From the NCBI GenBank assembly GCA_025174535.1, contig JALBUN010000010.1, positions 310,001 to 374,000 on the forward strand: a DNA stretch of 64,000 bases, written 5' to 3'. The DNA is from Cantharellus purpuraceus (Eukaryota > Basidiomycota > Agaricomycetes > Cantharellales > Hydnaceae). Made by a program: the position numbers and the translations under genes. Positions 21,588 to 33,200 of this stretch are shown piece after piece. Positions within the stretch are counted from its first letter, which is position 1; the number at the start of each line of letters is the position of its first letter. The notes under the pieces were generated by a model. The model was not told where the DNA came from. It was given only the letters and a program-made list of their open reading frames with translations, and did no database searches.

Positions 21588-22872
21588 ATGAGTGCTGGTG
21601 CGGTAACTTGTTTGGGCTGATGTTGCCGGCGCCTACCTCTAGGTCATGTTTCTCGGGCCAGGGGGGTGCTGTTGCGCTTAACCTTGCCATATCACACCAA
21701 ACTCGTATACTGATCCGGCACATAAGCAGCCAGTCCTTATCGAGCTACAGGACTACGTGTACCTTTTGCAACCCCCGACGCTGTCTGGCTCTGGCTATGT
21801 TCATCTGCCACTGGCAGCCCTATAGCTGTTTGGATCGGTATCTCTGGAGCACTGGCCTGGTGTTGCATGTGTAACAACATGAACTGCATGCTGTTTCAAC
21901 GCCCACTGCATGTCTAGGACTCAGGATAATGGCTGTGTGAAACTACGCTGCTAACTGGATCGCTCATCAGTGGTTTCAACTGATTTCATGGACTGGAAAT
22001 CGCAGCCCATAAATTGATTTCTTACAGGGGTGGACGTACCCCTGTGTCGACTATAGGTCGGATAAGTGGAAGACCCCGGAAGGACCGACGCGCAAGTGGG
22101 TGTTACCCGAGTTTTTACCTACGCTAGTGCTTTCCTTCCTAGTTCAATATGGCAAAATGACTCGTGGCGGTAAGCGGGACAGTAGCTGATCTGACAGCAC
22201 TGGGCGCGAGCGCTTTTACAATACTTACATGCGGCACGGCTTTCCCTCCTCGTGTTTCTCTGCTTGTGCAACAACCTCAGGCTGGAGCTAGGATCGATGC
22301 TTCGTACGAAGCGTGGTGTTTTAGCATCATCAAGGGCTCCCCGGTTCGGATTTGAATAACGCAAGAAAAGCTATAGTAATCCAGTCCGTGTAATAGCAAC
22401 ACACCGATATACGCAGCCAGTTTCTCGAACCACCCCATGCAGTTAACTAAGCATCACGGAGAAAGGCTGCCTATGACTTCGGACCCTTGGATAGGATGAC
22501 GCATTCACTTGTCAGTTGGGAGGGCAACACTGGTAATAAACACAGCTTGCGCCACTTACACTTCCGACATCAATCTCGATTCTATGGGTAGCCCCCTAAC
22601 CTGGGGTATACTCGACATGCGGGGTTACTGTAGATCATAGAAGTGATTTTGACAGTAAAAACAATAGTGTTTTGAGCAGCGTCTAGAGGTATTTCCAAAG
22701 GACCCTGAGTTGACCTGGCCATCAAAGGAAAACTTTCCAAGCGTCAGAAGTTACCGTAAGCTCGGAAAGCGACGCGCGAGCGCGGCTCATTCCGACTCCG
22801 CAAAATATAAAGCAGAGTGGGGGAGCAACCAGCATAGAGCCCCGTCTATCGTACCTACCTCAAAAACCACCC
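21588..22872. other. unassigned intergenic region
   Basis: Lies between the divergent dioxygenase and MYND genes. Short frames only. No repeat shared with other parts of the window was noticed. Confidence 0.35.
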
Positions 22873-23697
22873 ATGCCACACCCTCCACGTATTCCACTCT
22901 GGATCATTGACTATAGTAACTACTATGGAAACTGTGATTATTGTGGCAAAGTCCTGTCTCAGGTGAGGGATTCGTATCCGCGGCCGTGCTCCGTGTGCAA
23001 TCTCGCTCATTATTGCGTGCGTTCTTCTTCCTCTCTGTATCGAATCTTTTCTTTCCGTATTCATTGAGTTTGCGACAGAGTCCAAAGTGTCTTGTGTTGC
23101 ATTTCCGGTCAGGACATCGGGCTCAGTGCCACGCGAGTTTAGATGCGGATATCGATATGCAGGGTGCCGTAACAATAACGGCATCTCAAGCGCTATGGGA
23201 TCTGCGGAAGTACACAAATCGGTGGCATGATCAGGTATTTTTATCACGCTACACATTCTTAACTCATGTTAAGTGTCTGCTTTCTACCGGCATCCTGGAC
23301 TCAGCTGGGCGACGCAGCCATAGCTGCTATGAATTTACATGCCGACCCGACTACCATGGACAAGATGGCGTTAGTTGTCCACCTTTCGTACGTGCCACGA
23401 CAACCATATCGCATGCGTCGCTTTCGATTGCAGTCTGCCAACCCAGAGCCCATGTCGGCGCTCATTGGAGCCTGTATGAGCGCTGCCCTGAGCCGACGCC
23501 AGGAAAATAGTATAGTTAACCAGCGGAATGGTATGGTGGGATGTGCACTCATCGTACTGGCATGCGACGTTCCCGGTGTGGGATATGTCTACAATTCGAC
23601 CTTTATCGGGCCCGAACCGAGTATTTTGGCGGATCCGCCACCGGCCGATTGGCAGCAGAGATTGTGGCTTTCTGTGAGAGTAAATGAGGTACCATAG
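22873..23697 (+). CDS. MYND-type zinc-finger protein with C-terminal frame break
   Basis: Exons 22873-23016, 23079-23234 and 23305 onward, both introns GT-AG and phase 0. The N terminus is a MYND finger: CDYC, CSVC, YCSPKC and HRAQCH supply the Cys/His ligands. MYND fingers usually bind proline-rich partners. The rest (LGDAAIAAMNLHADP, ALIVLACDVP) resembles basidiomycete MYND proteins of unknown function. The frame ends at TAG 23695-23697, but the next frame (+1) continues with strongly protein-like sequence (LLVDPCGGEYIFLILYPG) to a TGA near 23837. So the gene is either broken by a single-base indel, contains a sequencing error, or has an unusual intron here. As read it gives 230 residues. 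Confidence 0.75.
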
Positions 23698-24733
23698 CTC
23701 GGGGGCATTGTTGGTTGATCCGTGTGGCGGCGAGTATATCTTCTTGATTTTGTATCCAGGCAATGTTGCTGATGGGTTCTATGACGATCAGTATGATTGT
23801 GGTTCATTAATCATATCCGATTTCCCTACGACTTGAACGCATGGCGCATTTTAACTCATGCTGGTGAAAAACCTATGATCCAGGATGGACTAGCCTAGAT
23901 AGGCATCATAATAGAGAAGAGAATAAGGCAAAAGTGTACATTCAATCCTGGTGCAGACTCACCTTCGGAGCAGCCGTATCGTTCCCCATCTGTGATATGA
24001 TGTCCCTACTGTGTATCTCAGTTAACCAAGTTTTCCTTTGTTTTAGTTAAGATGTTCAATTACAGGCTCAACTTGAATTCGAGAGATAATACTCGATATA
24101 CAAAATGCCTTTCTGAGACTATATCACACACGAGAGTTCATCCGTTAGCTGGATCAGGATGTGATATCTTCGTGACACAAAGACAGCAGGTTTCAACAGC
24201 AATCAAGGCTGTTAACTTCCAAAACAAGTACAGCTAATTTGATCAAGGTGGAGGTCGCGCTTTAAAGACCTTCGACTTACAAGCTGGCGTCTCCATTGCG
24301 ATCATGACTCAACAGCTGTGGTAAAGGCAATACTAGATGGCGCACATCAAAAGTGAATATCACAACGTGGCTCTTTCACATGTGGTAGTCGCCACACCCC
24401 TTTTCCACCGGTGGCGGTGACGGGCACCGCATTCTCCCACGATACCACAGCACACTGATCATCCTCGCGCCCGGGTTGGCGTTGAAAGTTGAATATTGAA
24501 ATTCTGGTCCCTATCTATCCTTGTGATCTGATTTCTGAAAATCCTGGCATCCCACAAGTGGTATAGTAGCGGTGTAGTTCTGCTTCTTTTCTAAATATTT
24601 ATTGCTTGCTGATGATATTTAAAGGGTGCTGTCATGGATGACTCGATTGCGGTACCCAGACCTCTTCTACAGTCACATTCCACAGTTTAATTCATCCCCA
24701 CTTGCTCACTTACCCTAACACACCTCCCTAGTT
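23698..24733. other. MYND gene 3' remainder and intergenic DNA
   Basis: To about 23837 this is the displaced-frame coding remainder of the MYND gene. Beyond that no gene is seen. The last 100 bp before 24734 are pyrimidine-rich, as usual ahead of fungal start codons. Confidence 0.45.
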
Positions 24734-25204
24734 ATGTCTTCTTCGTCGATTGCATCTACCACCTCCATATTGTCAAAGGACAGCAACTCACCCACTCAGC
24801 CTGAGAAGGACTATGCCGCGGCGTTTGCGAACCTGCAGTCCTCTTACGGTGCGAATGGACATGCACCCATTTTGCCAATCCGCGACACACTCATCCCAAA
24901 GGCTTCCGAGTCCAAGTCGGATATATCCAAAAACACACCGCGGCAGTCTCGATGGGGGGCGCTGTTCCGCGCCCTGCGCACTAGGAGAGACTCGAACGCT
25001 GTTAAATATATCGAGAGAGACGCTCCAGAGGGCACCGAGGAAGCCGTTGGCCATAGCGGCCCTAATGCCGACGGCATTGCGCCGGACCCTGAGGGAGCGC
25101 CTCAGTCTTCCTCAAGCGACCAAAAGAAAGACTTCAATACGGCCTTCGCAACCCTCCAAACTTCATACGGCTTTGGAGGACTTGCCGTCGGCGCAAGTCG
25201 CTGA
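24734..25204 (+). CDS. small protein with duplicated FxxLQxSYG motif
   Basis: Intronless frame of 156 residues, rich in Ser at the start. Two copies of one motif: KDYAAAFANLQSSYG near residue 25 and KDFNTAFATLQTSYG near residue 131, the second followed by FGG. Between them is a basic segment (RQSRWGALFRALRTRRDS) and an acidic Pro/Ser linker. No signal peptide or membrane helix. I recall similar motif-bearing hypothetical proteins in Agaricomycetes but no known function. CT-rich leader directly before the ATG supports expression. Product and role unknown. Confidence 0.65.
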   Translation: MSSSSIASTTSILSKDSNSPTQPEKDYAAAFANLQSSYGANGHAPILPIRDTLIPKASESKSDISKNTPRQSRWGALFRALRTRRDSNAVKYIERDAPEGTEEAVGHSGPNADGIAPDPEGAPQSSSSDQKKDFNTAFATLQTSYGFGGLAVGASR

Positions 25205-26639
25205 AATTTGATCCTGGGTTCTTCTAACTTTCCCTCACATCCTTGGTGAGTCATATCTATCTCCCCGTGACCGCTGCTGACTTGTGAATCTTTGGGTTTT
25301 AGACTCGGACTCTCATCATCAGTCGCGTGTTCATTTACGGGAACATGTACCTTTTAATTCGATATGTCCCTTCCCCCCTTTGTTGACTTGTCTTTACCGG
25401 TTTTCTCTTATTAATTTGTTCGTGGTTCCCAATGGCTGTTCATTGGCTGAACCTGCTGTGCCTCCTTGTGCATTCCGTGTCATCCTATCACCCCATAATC
25501 CCCTCGCTCTCTTATCTCTTATTATATACGTGTGCTGTGTTGCGCAACTAATTGGATGCCCCATAGTCGCAATATCACCAATCTACGACATTCAAACTCC
25601 TAGGGAGAGAAGATATGTCGCCAGGTTGCAAACATGACAGTGTCTGTACAGCAACACCTATATAGGAACCTATGCGTTCACGCCATCCTATGGTCTTCTA
25701 AGATACCGGATTCGAATGGTTCATTGACCGGCATAGCCACTAGCAAGTATAGCTCTGGCATGCGACACATCTTCTCGGTTAAGAGACGGTGGCGGTGATC
25801 ATTCCTTTTTGCAGTCATGCTGCACTTCCTCGCACCTCGGTTCACTGCCCGCACGCAGTCGGTCATTGGCCAAACAGTCTCTTATGACATCCACAGCTCA
25901 AACCATCCCTTCTGTGCCTCATGACGGCCTATGTGCTGTGTTCCTCCGAAAGTAGGCTTAACTCCTTCGGAATGGTCTAATGCGTCCCTCTTCTGTTCGG
26001 ATCCATGTCCTCTCCTCATGGTTCCGAATAGCTGTGCGACTTGTTGGCTGAACCGTCTGGAGTTCCCTGTCACCCTATCGCCCTATGAGAATGTACTGAT
26101 ATCGCAGTGTAACTGCATGCTATACCACATGATCAATCGTACAAATGATGGCTGGAACATCATGATCAGAAGTGTGATGCACAGTGGAAGGCTTTCGTGA
26201 GGGAAATAGGCCGCAAAAGTCAGTCCTTTATAACTCATAAGTCAACGCGTCCCCAACTGTTATCCGGATCTATATTCTCTCTTCATGGTCCTAAATAGCT
26301 GTTCGTCTTGTTGACTGCACCGTCTGGAATTCCCCGCCACCCTACGCCATAGGAGAATACCAAATTGTACAACAGACGGTTGGAATATCAAAAGAGTGAT
26401 GCGCAGCGGGTCTTTGCAAAGCAAACATGCCATAAAAAATCAAAATGGTTGTTGGCCCTATAAGGAAGAATGGCGTTGCAGGCCGTACCTTGGGCGGCAA
26501 TACTTAACCGTAGTACGTGGACGTCACGCTCCAGGCTCCTAGAACTCTGAATTAGAATATTTATAGACTGGCATAGCCCGTATAACTCGTAGAACATACT
26601 GGCGTGCGACACATCACCTTGATTCAAGACTGCGACGGA
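25205..26639. repeat. intergenic DNA with three diverged repeats
   Basis: Segments near 25425-25510, 25985-26095 and 26248-26365 share an order of short matches (a GTTCC/GTCC-TAATAGCTGT-like block, TTGNTGACTGNACC and TCACCCTATC-like sequence). A second pair, 25680-25870 and 26540-26660, is also related. They look like old tandem duplicates; no coding frame survives. Confidence 0.45.
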
Positions 26640-27222
26640 TCATTGTGCACTGCCTGGCACCTTCTGTGAGACCACCTGCACAACCCACCCGTCATTTCGC
26701 ATAACCTCGACAGCTTCATCACCTCTCTCAAAGGGTACGAGCAGGAAGTCGGTGTCCCTACGCAATACGCGATGATACATCATTGGGTGCCAAATACTTC
26801 CGGACATTGCATGAAATAGCACAGGCACTTACCACGTCGAGATGGCGAATATGGGTATCTTGGCAGCTTTTAACGGTGCTGTGAGATCATTCATGATGCC
26901 TGTCAGACCTGCCCAAGTACGTAGGCAAACAATTCTTTACTCCGATACAAACACAACACAATGACGACCCACTAAGATTCATGGGTCCCGCAACGCGTAT
27001 GCACCGCCACTCAGTCGACCGGGCTGTTGCGCTCTCAACACGAAAGTCGCTGACAATGGACACCTCGTCTTTCGTTCTCGTTATAGATAGAAATTGGCTG
27101 TCATCAAGTGGCGCGGCTACTCGCTGAATTAAATCGTCAGGGACAGCCTTTAGCTGCACGAGGAAGAAAGTCTGAGGCTGAACATGAAGATGGAGAGATG
27201 CTGAAGACGATGGCGGAGGCAT
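26640..27222 (-). CDS. ACT-domain (CASTOR/ACT_7-like) small protein
   Basis: Exons 26973-27222, 26833-26908 and 26640-26757; 444 nt, 147 residues, GT-AG introns. The frame is open further upstream but the first ATG is at 27222. The C-terminal half is an ACT fold: CIRVAGPMNL, LTGIMNDLTAPLKAAKIPIF, AISTWDTDFLLVPFE and EAVEVMRNDGW. ACT domains bind amino acids; stand-alone fungal members are of unknown role and the animal CASTOR proteins sense arginine. It is divergent from the lipase gene with 106 bp between start codons, so the two may share a promoter. Confidence 0.85.
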
Positions 27223-27317
27223 TTCCCTATTCTGGGGGTACAACTCAATTTCACGACGACTTATTCTAGGAACTACGTCCAGGAGTCTATGGACCACCAG
27301 CACCTACAAGCGCCTAC

Positions 27318-27332
27318 ATGAGCGTGCGATGA
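27318..27332 (+). promoter_or_regulatory. four-codon upstream ORF overlapping lipase start
   Basis: ATG at 27318 and TGA at 27330-27332; the stop overlaps the lipase ATG (27329) as ATGA. Such an overlap could cause reinitiation or reduce translation, if the transcript starts upstream of 27318. Confidence 0.4.
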
Positions 27333-28575
27333 ACATCATCCAGAAACGAGCTTATGCGTCAGAAGCGGAAGAAAACTTTCGATGGATAGCTTTCCTACTT
27401 GCCACAAGGTCAAACTATATCCTAACGTCTACTCACTTGGCCGATAATGCGATTCATTCCCGTATATCAGATATGGGAGAATACGCCGAGATAGCACACG
27501 GGTCCATCTCGCCCTCATTTGTATTCCGAAATTTGACGGAGTTGTGTCGGCCAGACTTTCCGTTAGAGAGCTACAAGGCGCTGAAGAAGGACGATGCACG
27601 CTTTGTGAGGCAATTTACTGGGAGCGTGGCGGGTGTGCAAGGATATGTAGCTTTCCGTCCTCGTGTGCACCAGCTTGTGGTCGCGTTCTCAGGAACGAGT
27701 TCGTTTTCCCAGACTCTCAGAGACATGCAGTCATGGCGCATAACGTATCCATTAAACGGCAAACGGGGTGCAGTGCATGCTGGTTTTTGGAACATGTATC
27801 AAGGGGTGCAACGGTATGCTTTGGAAGCTCTGCAGGCCGGTTTTCAAGAGCATGGGCATGCTGTGAAAGAAATTGTGTTAACAGGCCATAGCATGGGCTG
27901 CACAATGTGCTATTTGCTTGCACTCGATTTAATGAGAGAAGCTGACGGCATCACATTCCTACATGGCCTCAAGCTCAATGTCACAACTTTTGGATCACCC
28001 AGGCTAGGAAACGCAGGCCTCGCAGAGTACTGGAGAGGGTCTGTTCACAATTACCGCAGCCGTTTTGGAGATGACAGTTTCCGCGAATATTCGGTAAAAG
28101 GGCACAATGATGGTACGAGCAATGTTCAACTCGTGATTCCGAGGACATGATGCTGACATCGTTAGCAGGAGCGCACACGATGCCTCCCTGTTCTTTGGGA
28201 TTTCGTCACCTCACCTCGTCACCCCTTTATCTATACCATGGCCGTTTGTACCATGTACCGCCTCCTGATTGCGAGCACGGTGCCTTTACAGTCGATGATC
28301 TTCCTTCGACTGACCAGAGGAATAATGCGAGTGCAGATGCCAAGGCTTTGTCGCAGACCAGATCAGTCGCTCCAGAGGAGACAGATTTGACAGTGGTCTG
28401 GCCCAAGGGTGGACACAACTACTACTTTCGAGATATGGAGAAGCTTCAGCGTGAGATGCGATGGTTAGAACTTGGCATCCATGGCGAAGCGAATTGGCAA
28501 GAACGATACGTGGCCAGACTAAAGGCATGGGAAGATAAGTGGGGTAAAGAGGGAAGGGCTAATACTGTGCCTTAG
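27329..28575 (+). CDS. class 3 lipase (alpha/beta hydrolase)
   Basis: Exons 27329-28112 and 28169-28575 (GT-AG), 1191 nt, 396 residues. Hydrolyses ester bonds of acylglycerols or related lipids in the family. Nucleophile elbow GHSMG at about residue 190, upstream VVAFSGTSSF (oxyanion strand) and VHAGFWNMY typical of class 3 lipases; the catalytic His is likely in HNDGAHTMPP, which spans the intron, and the Asp should lie around VTTFGSPRLGN to NDG. No signal peptide is visible, so probably intracellular. A C-terminal extension after residue 300 is charged and of unknown function. Confidence 0.9.
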
Positions 28576-29874
28576 TCAAGATGTGCCCACCATCTAGTGT
28601 TTCTTCATTTCCCATATTCGTGAGTCGTGTAGCCATGAGAATGCTTCACGCTGGATGTGCTTTCCTGATAACGATATATCTAGGCTAGAGCTGCGCGTTC
28701 TCCTTTACCCGGAGTTACATGTCGGCCTGTCTCCGTCGAAAGGGAAGCGTCTAACTTCGCAGTGAGATTGATTAATCTCTGCGGGTGACACATGCTAGCG
28801 TGTCAGTTTCTTATCTGCTGTTGCGGAGACCTACAGTTTGATCCCAGAAGCACAGCCAAGGGTCGAGATTCGAGATCGACGAGCGAGACGTGGCGGGGTC
28901 ATAACCGAATACTTGAGGGATGTTCGAGGATTTTCGCAGTGCATCTTCGTTCTACGCCTGGTTTATATCTCATATCTTCTGGCGTCGCGGTTTGGATTGA
29001 CAAGCTATTGTTTCCTTATGTGCTCAGGCGAACATTTAGGAATGCTGCTCAACGGTAGGATACTCTTGGTATCTTCGTGTGCCGTGAATGGAAGGCATAT
29101 GTTGATGGCTCTGTTAAATGAAGTGACTGCGCTTGGCGCGGCCTAGAGCGTGAGTCGTGTGAAAGTAGCACTACGCGTATACAGCTTTCATAAGATACAG
29201 CTCCGACTTTCTAGAGGTTAAATCGGCAAAACTTGGACATCACTATCCATGCAGATTTTGTTTGGTGCATGCACTCTTCCCATCATGTAGTATTTGACGT
29301 GTGGCGTAGCATGGCAAACGTAAACTTGTTCAAGTCACACCCCGGCGCCAGGCAACAAGTGTCACGCTAATGCATGTCTAAATGTCAAGTACCGCCCTGA
29401 ACAGTACCATTAAAACGACAAGAATGTAAGTCACTTGAAGTATCCTTATGAAAACTCTGGAAAAGTGCTCTGGCAGGTTGTCATGCACGAGATATTTGCA
29501 ATATTTACACGTTTTCTTCAGTTGCATTAGCTTCTGCGAGCTAAGCCCCGAATTGACCGCGGAATCCAGACACGTATGAGGCCTGAAAGATTTCTTCGGG
29601 GCCGCATTGATCGACCCGTGACCTTTTGCAACATGATATCAAATCCAGGAGCATCAGATTCGGAAGGTGACATATTTTCGCCTGTGCAATGGCACCATCA
29701 ATAGAGCTAGACTTGCCAGCTCCCATAAATTTCGCGATGTCCAGGCCCTCTTTATAAACTAACACCATGGTCTCATGGAATGTGGCCGCATCTAACACAT
29801 TCATTTCCAACCAGAGCAGCGGTGTGTCTCTTCGCATCCGTGGCCTGGCTTGAAAAAGTATCAGTGGCAATATC
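28576..29874. other. unassigned intergenic region
   Basis: A frame around 28838-29146 is open for 102 codons but has no motif or convincing splice sites. I do not call a gene. Confidence 0.35.
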
Positions 29875-31343
29875 ATGCTCGTCACCCGACGTCTCTGTTT
29901 TGCTTTGCTCCCTGTGCTTGTCTGTGGCCAGTATAAGTTTCACCGTGAATACTCGGGCTCCACATTCTTTGAAGGCTGGGAATTCTATGATAACTGTACG
30001 CATTCGACTACGTTTATGCGTGTTCCAGTCTGCTCAGCGTTTCGACAGTTGACAATCTGACACACGGCGACGCCATATTTGTCTCGCAAGAAGCCGCATC
30101 CTCGGCCAATCTTGCCTATATCAACAACGCAGGCAATGCCATCATCAAGGTTGATAACACGACGACCGTATCGGCTGGTCACAAACGCAATACCGTGCGT
30201 ATCCAGACCGACGAGCTATATGGTGTTGGCAGTCTGTGGATAGCGGATATGTTGCATGTTCCATATGGCTGCAGGTGCGTCCTTGGTCCTTCTTGTGGAG
30301 TTGTAATTCATGCTCCTTGCAGTGTATGGGGTGCTTGGTGGAGCGCGGCACCGAACTGGCCGCTAAGTGGTGAGATCGACACATTTGAGGGCGTCAATAA
30401 TGTAACGACAAACCGGATGGCATTGCACACTGCTCCTGTATGACAACTATTCTTCAGACCTGTACTGTCATTGTTGATGTTACGAATGCAGGGTTGTCAA
30501 CTGAACCCCATCAATGGCAGCTTTACTGGAGTGGTCAACTCCACCGACTGCTCGTTCGAGTTTAACAACAATGAAGGGTGTGTTATCATAGACCCCGATA
30601 CAAAAAGCTACGGTGCAGGCTTTGCTGCAGCCGGTGGGGGTGTCTTTGTGACAGAGTTCGCCGTGAAGGGCATATCCATCTGGTTCTTCACGGTATGTAC
30701 ACGTTCTCTTTTATGATACGTGTCTAGTCTGAAAAAAAATCGATTAGCGGTCTGCTGTTCCTCCCTGTTTGAAAAATATTAGCAAAAGCTTCGATACATC
30801 AGGACTTGGAAAACCCACTGGCTACTTCCCGTCCATTCAGTGTGATGATACATTCTTTTCGCCTCAACATTTGACGCTCGACATTACACTCTGCGGTATG
30901 CTACTCCCATACTGGCTCTTTGATTCATCTTACTGAATTCCTAACCATTAGGTGACTTGTAAGCCACGTCTCTTCTACATTGTTTCCTTCAGCTGATGTA
31001 AATCAGTGCGGGCAATGCTCAAATATTTTCAGAGACATGCAAGGGGATCTGTTACGACGACTATGTCATTGGGCCGCCCTCAACCTACGACAGTGCATAT
31101 TTCGAGATCAACAAGATCATGGTATATCATGATCCTCATTATCCGCTTGTTCAGGCAAACGCAACTACCACTGCTAATGCATCCAGTACACACCTCCAGG
31201 ATTCCGGGCCCACCTTCCTCAAGGGACCATCAAGCGGCGGTATTTCGGACGCAGTGACGTCAAGAGGTTTTTACGGTGTCTTGCTGATGGCAATACTGGC
31301 GTGTATTATGGTTTTGTTGGACAGCACCTTGTGGGCCTTATGA
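29875..31343 (+). CDS. GH16 endo-beta-1,3(4)-glucanase-like, GPI-anchor signal (paralog 1)
   Basis: Exons 29875-29995, 30049-30274, 30323-30437, 30492-30692, 30748-30895, 30952-30958, 31007-31343; 1155 nt, 384 residues. A signal peptide (LCFALLPVLVCGQY) leads into YSGSTFFEGWEFYDNFDNLTHGD. The catalytic motif GEIDTFEGVN provides nucleophile and acid/base Glu of family GH16. Many Cys pairs and N-glycosylation sites. The Ser/Thr-rich end followed by a hydrophobic tail suggests GPI anchoring at the cell wall or membrane. Likely acts on beta-1,3/1,6- or mixed-linked glucan. The second copy lies 1.9 kb downstream with the same exon structure, so this is a tandem duplication. Confidence 0.93.
30952..30958 (+). 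other. 7-nt microexon in GH16 paralog 1
   Basis: GTGACTT between two introns (30896-30951 and 30959-31006), both GT-AG. It completes the codons for Gly-Asp-Phe. The same seven bases form the matching exon of the paralog at 34385-34391. Confidence 0.9.
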
Positions 31344-33200
31344 CATGCTGTCTTCCCAGCCTGCTTTTATAGTTATATTCATTATTGACCCCATCACATC
31401 TCCCCACCAAGAACACAGACCTTTACCAATAATCCTCTTCATTGCCTAGAAATCATCCCATGAAACACGAATCTAGTTCCCGTCGGGATTGTTGTCGAGT
31501 TCAGGTCAGCGTCGAGTTGAGGCGATGCCATGTGTAGGACGGAGGTGGTTGGTTCCATTCAATACGAACGTGGAGCGCTCCTTGCTATTGGGTATATGCC
31601 TATCAACTTCCGACATGTGCGATATGAATCTAAGCAAGGAAGGTAGCCACGCAAGATGTCCAGGCGTTGCATGGTCAGTGCGTGATCGATTGATCAACGA
31701 CGTGCAACTCTGAGCCTTTGAAGGCGTCACCGTGCCGTGTACCGGGGCAGCGTTTGCGGTATTATCGGGTAAGAGCACGGGCTGGGGTGGTGTCCGGCAT
31801 GATTGTGGAGACCGCGAGACTTGTGTTGAGGTGAAGATGGAGATGTTCAAGGGTGCCCTCTCGGACATGACTAGCTGGACCAGCCTCACAAGCTACACAT
31901 CTTGAAGACACTGTCAAGAGTGCGCATCGCTGACAAGGGGAACCACAAGTACAGCATCATCGGCATTCGAGACGGAGAGGGCCCCGCCTGGCTTGCACGC
32001 CTCGGCCGCGTATCACGGCAGTGAATAGGCTTCACGCTGTTTCCAGAGACGCTTGGGATACACAATACTGTGGCTTTGAATGGATTTTCCGAGTCTGGTT
32101 TATACCCATTAAGCATGACGTGGTGATGGGGCAGCGCCGCGTTGCCGTGGAGCAGAGGCCAGAACATCCAAGGCAATGCACCCTATCAGGTTTCCGGAGC
32201 GTTACTCGTCAATTTCCTGACGATAGAAACTTGCCGTCTAGTTCTAGTGTTGAGCACCCCTTTGATGTTAGACGGTACGAGACGCTCGGAGGAGTAAGTT
32301 TATTTGCATCATCATGATCATGAGCAAGCCGCGGTTCCGACGTATTATATGCACTTGATGTTGAGTGTCGCTACCCACGATGCGATTGCGGTGCTGCTAC
32401 ATGTTCGGATGATCTGTGGGGCGGATGTGTGCTTCTTTTCGCGGCGGCTGTTGCAGCGAGCGAGGTTCACAAAGCCGTGACGGCGGGGGTTGGATGGATT
32501 TGGTCTGACCATGTGTTGTGTGTGTGAGTGATCGTTTAGTGGATGCCGTCATTTGGGATGTGCTCAAGGAAGGCGTTTCGGTACACGACCATTCTATGGC
32601 TCTAGAGTTCAAAACTGCTCGGTAAGATCTGTTTTACAAACACCCAACAGCTTTGAATGGACGGTATCCTGCAAGCTAGGACATGCATGCTCACCTTTCC
32701 CGTCCTCGCCCATGACGTTCATCATCCCACGCGTTATGTGCGAACACGTTAGACCTAGGTTGCCCATGTTGACAAGTGACGAGGCACCATGTATACGTAG
32801 TGTCTTCCACTGTGCTAGGGTCGGGTTTTATGCCTAGAGACACGGCTATCCGCCAACGCCATATTCTCTATAGGCACCGAGAAATCTCCAAGGCTTTTTA
32901 TATTTAAGGTGACGAAGCGGCGATCAGTGTGTGTGGGCTGGCTGTGCCGTTGCCGCGTGCACGGCCGTTTCACTTTGCTCTCCCTTGTGTATTGCCTCGG
33001 ATTTATAACGTCCTCGTTGCATCAACTAGAAGTTGGGGCCAATCCTTATTCGGATCCGTTGCTGCGTAATATTGTTCTTGTTTCTAACGCCCTCTCCCAA
33101 GAAAGTGCACAGCTCCAGCTTGTGTTTCTTATATTCCAATCTACTTTTTCACGACTCTTTAGAGCACGTATAGATAGCCTTTTATTCACGCTCATTCCAA
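31344..33200. other. unassigned region between the GH16 paralogs
   Basis: No continuous coding signal. A stretch near 31900-32020 has a frame with DKGNHKYSIIGIRDGEGPAW but no surrounding exons that I can support. Possibly remains of another gene. Confidence 0.35.
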
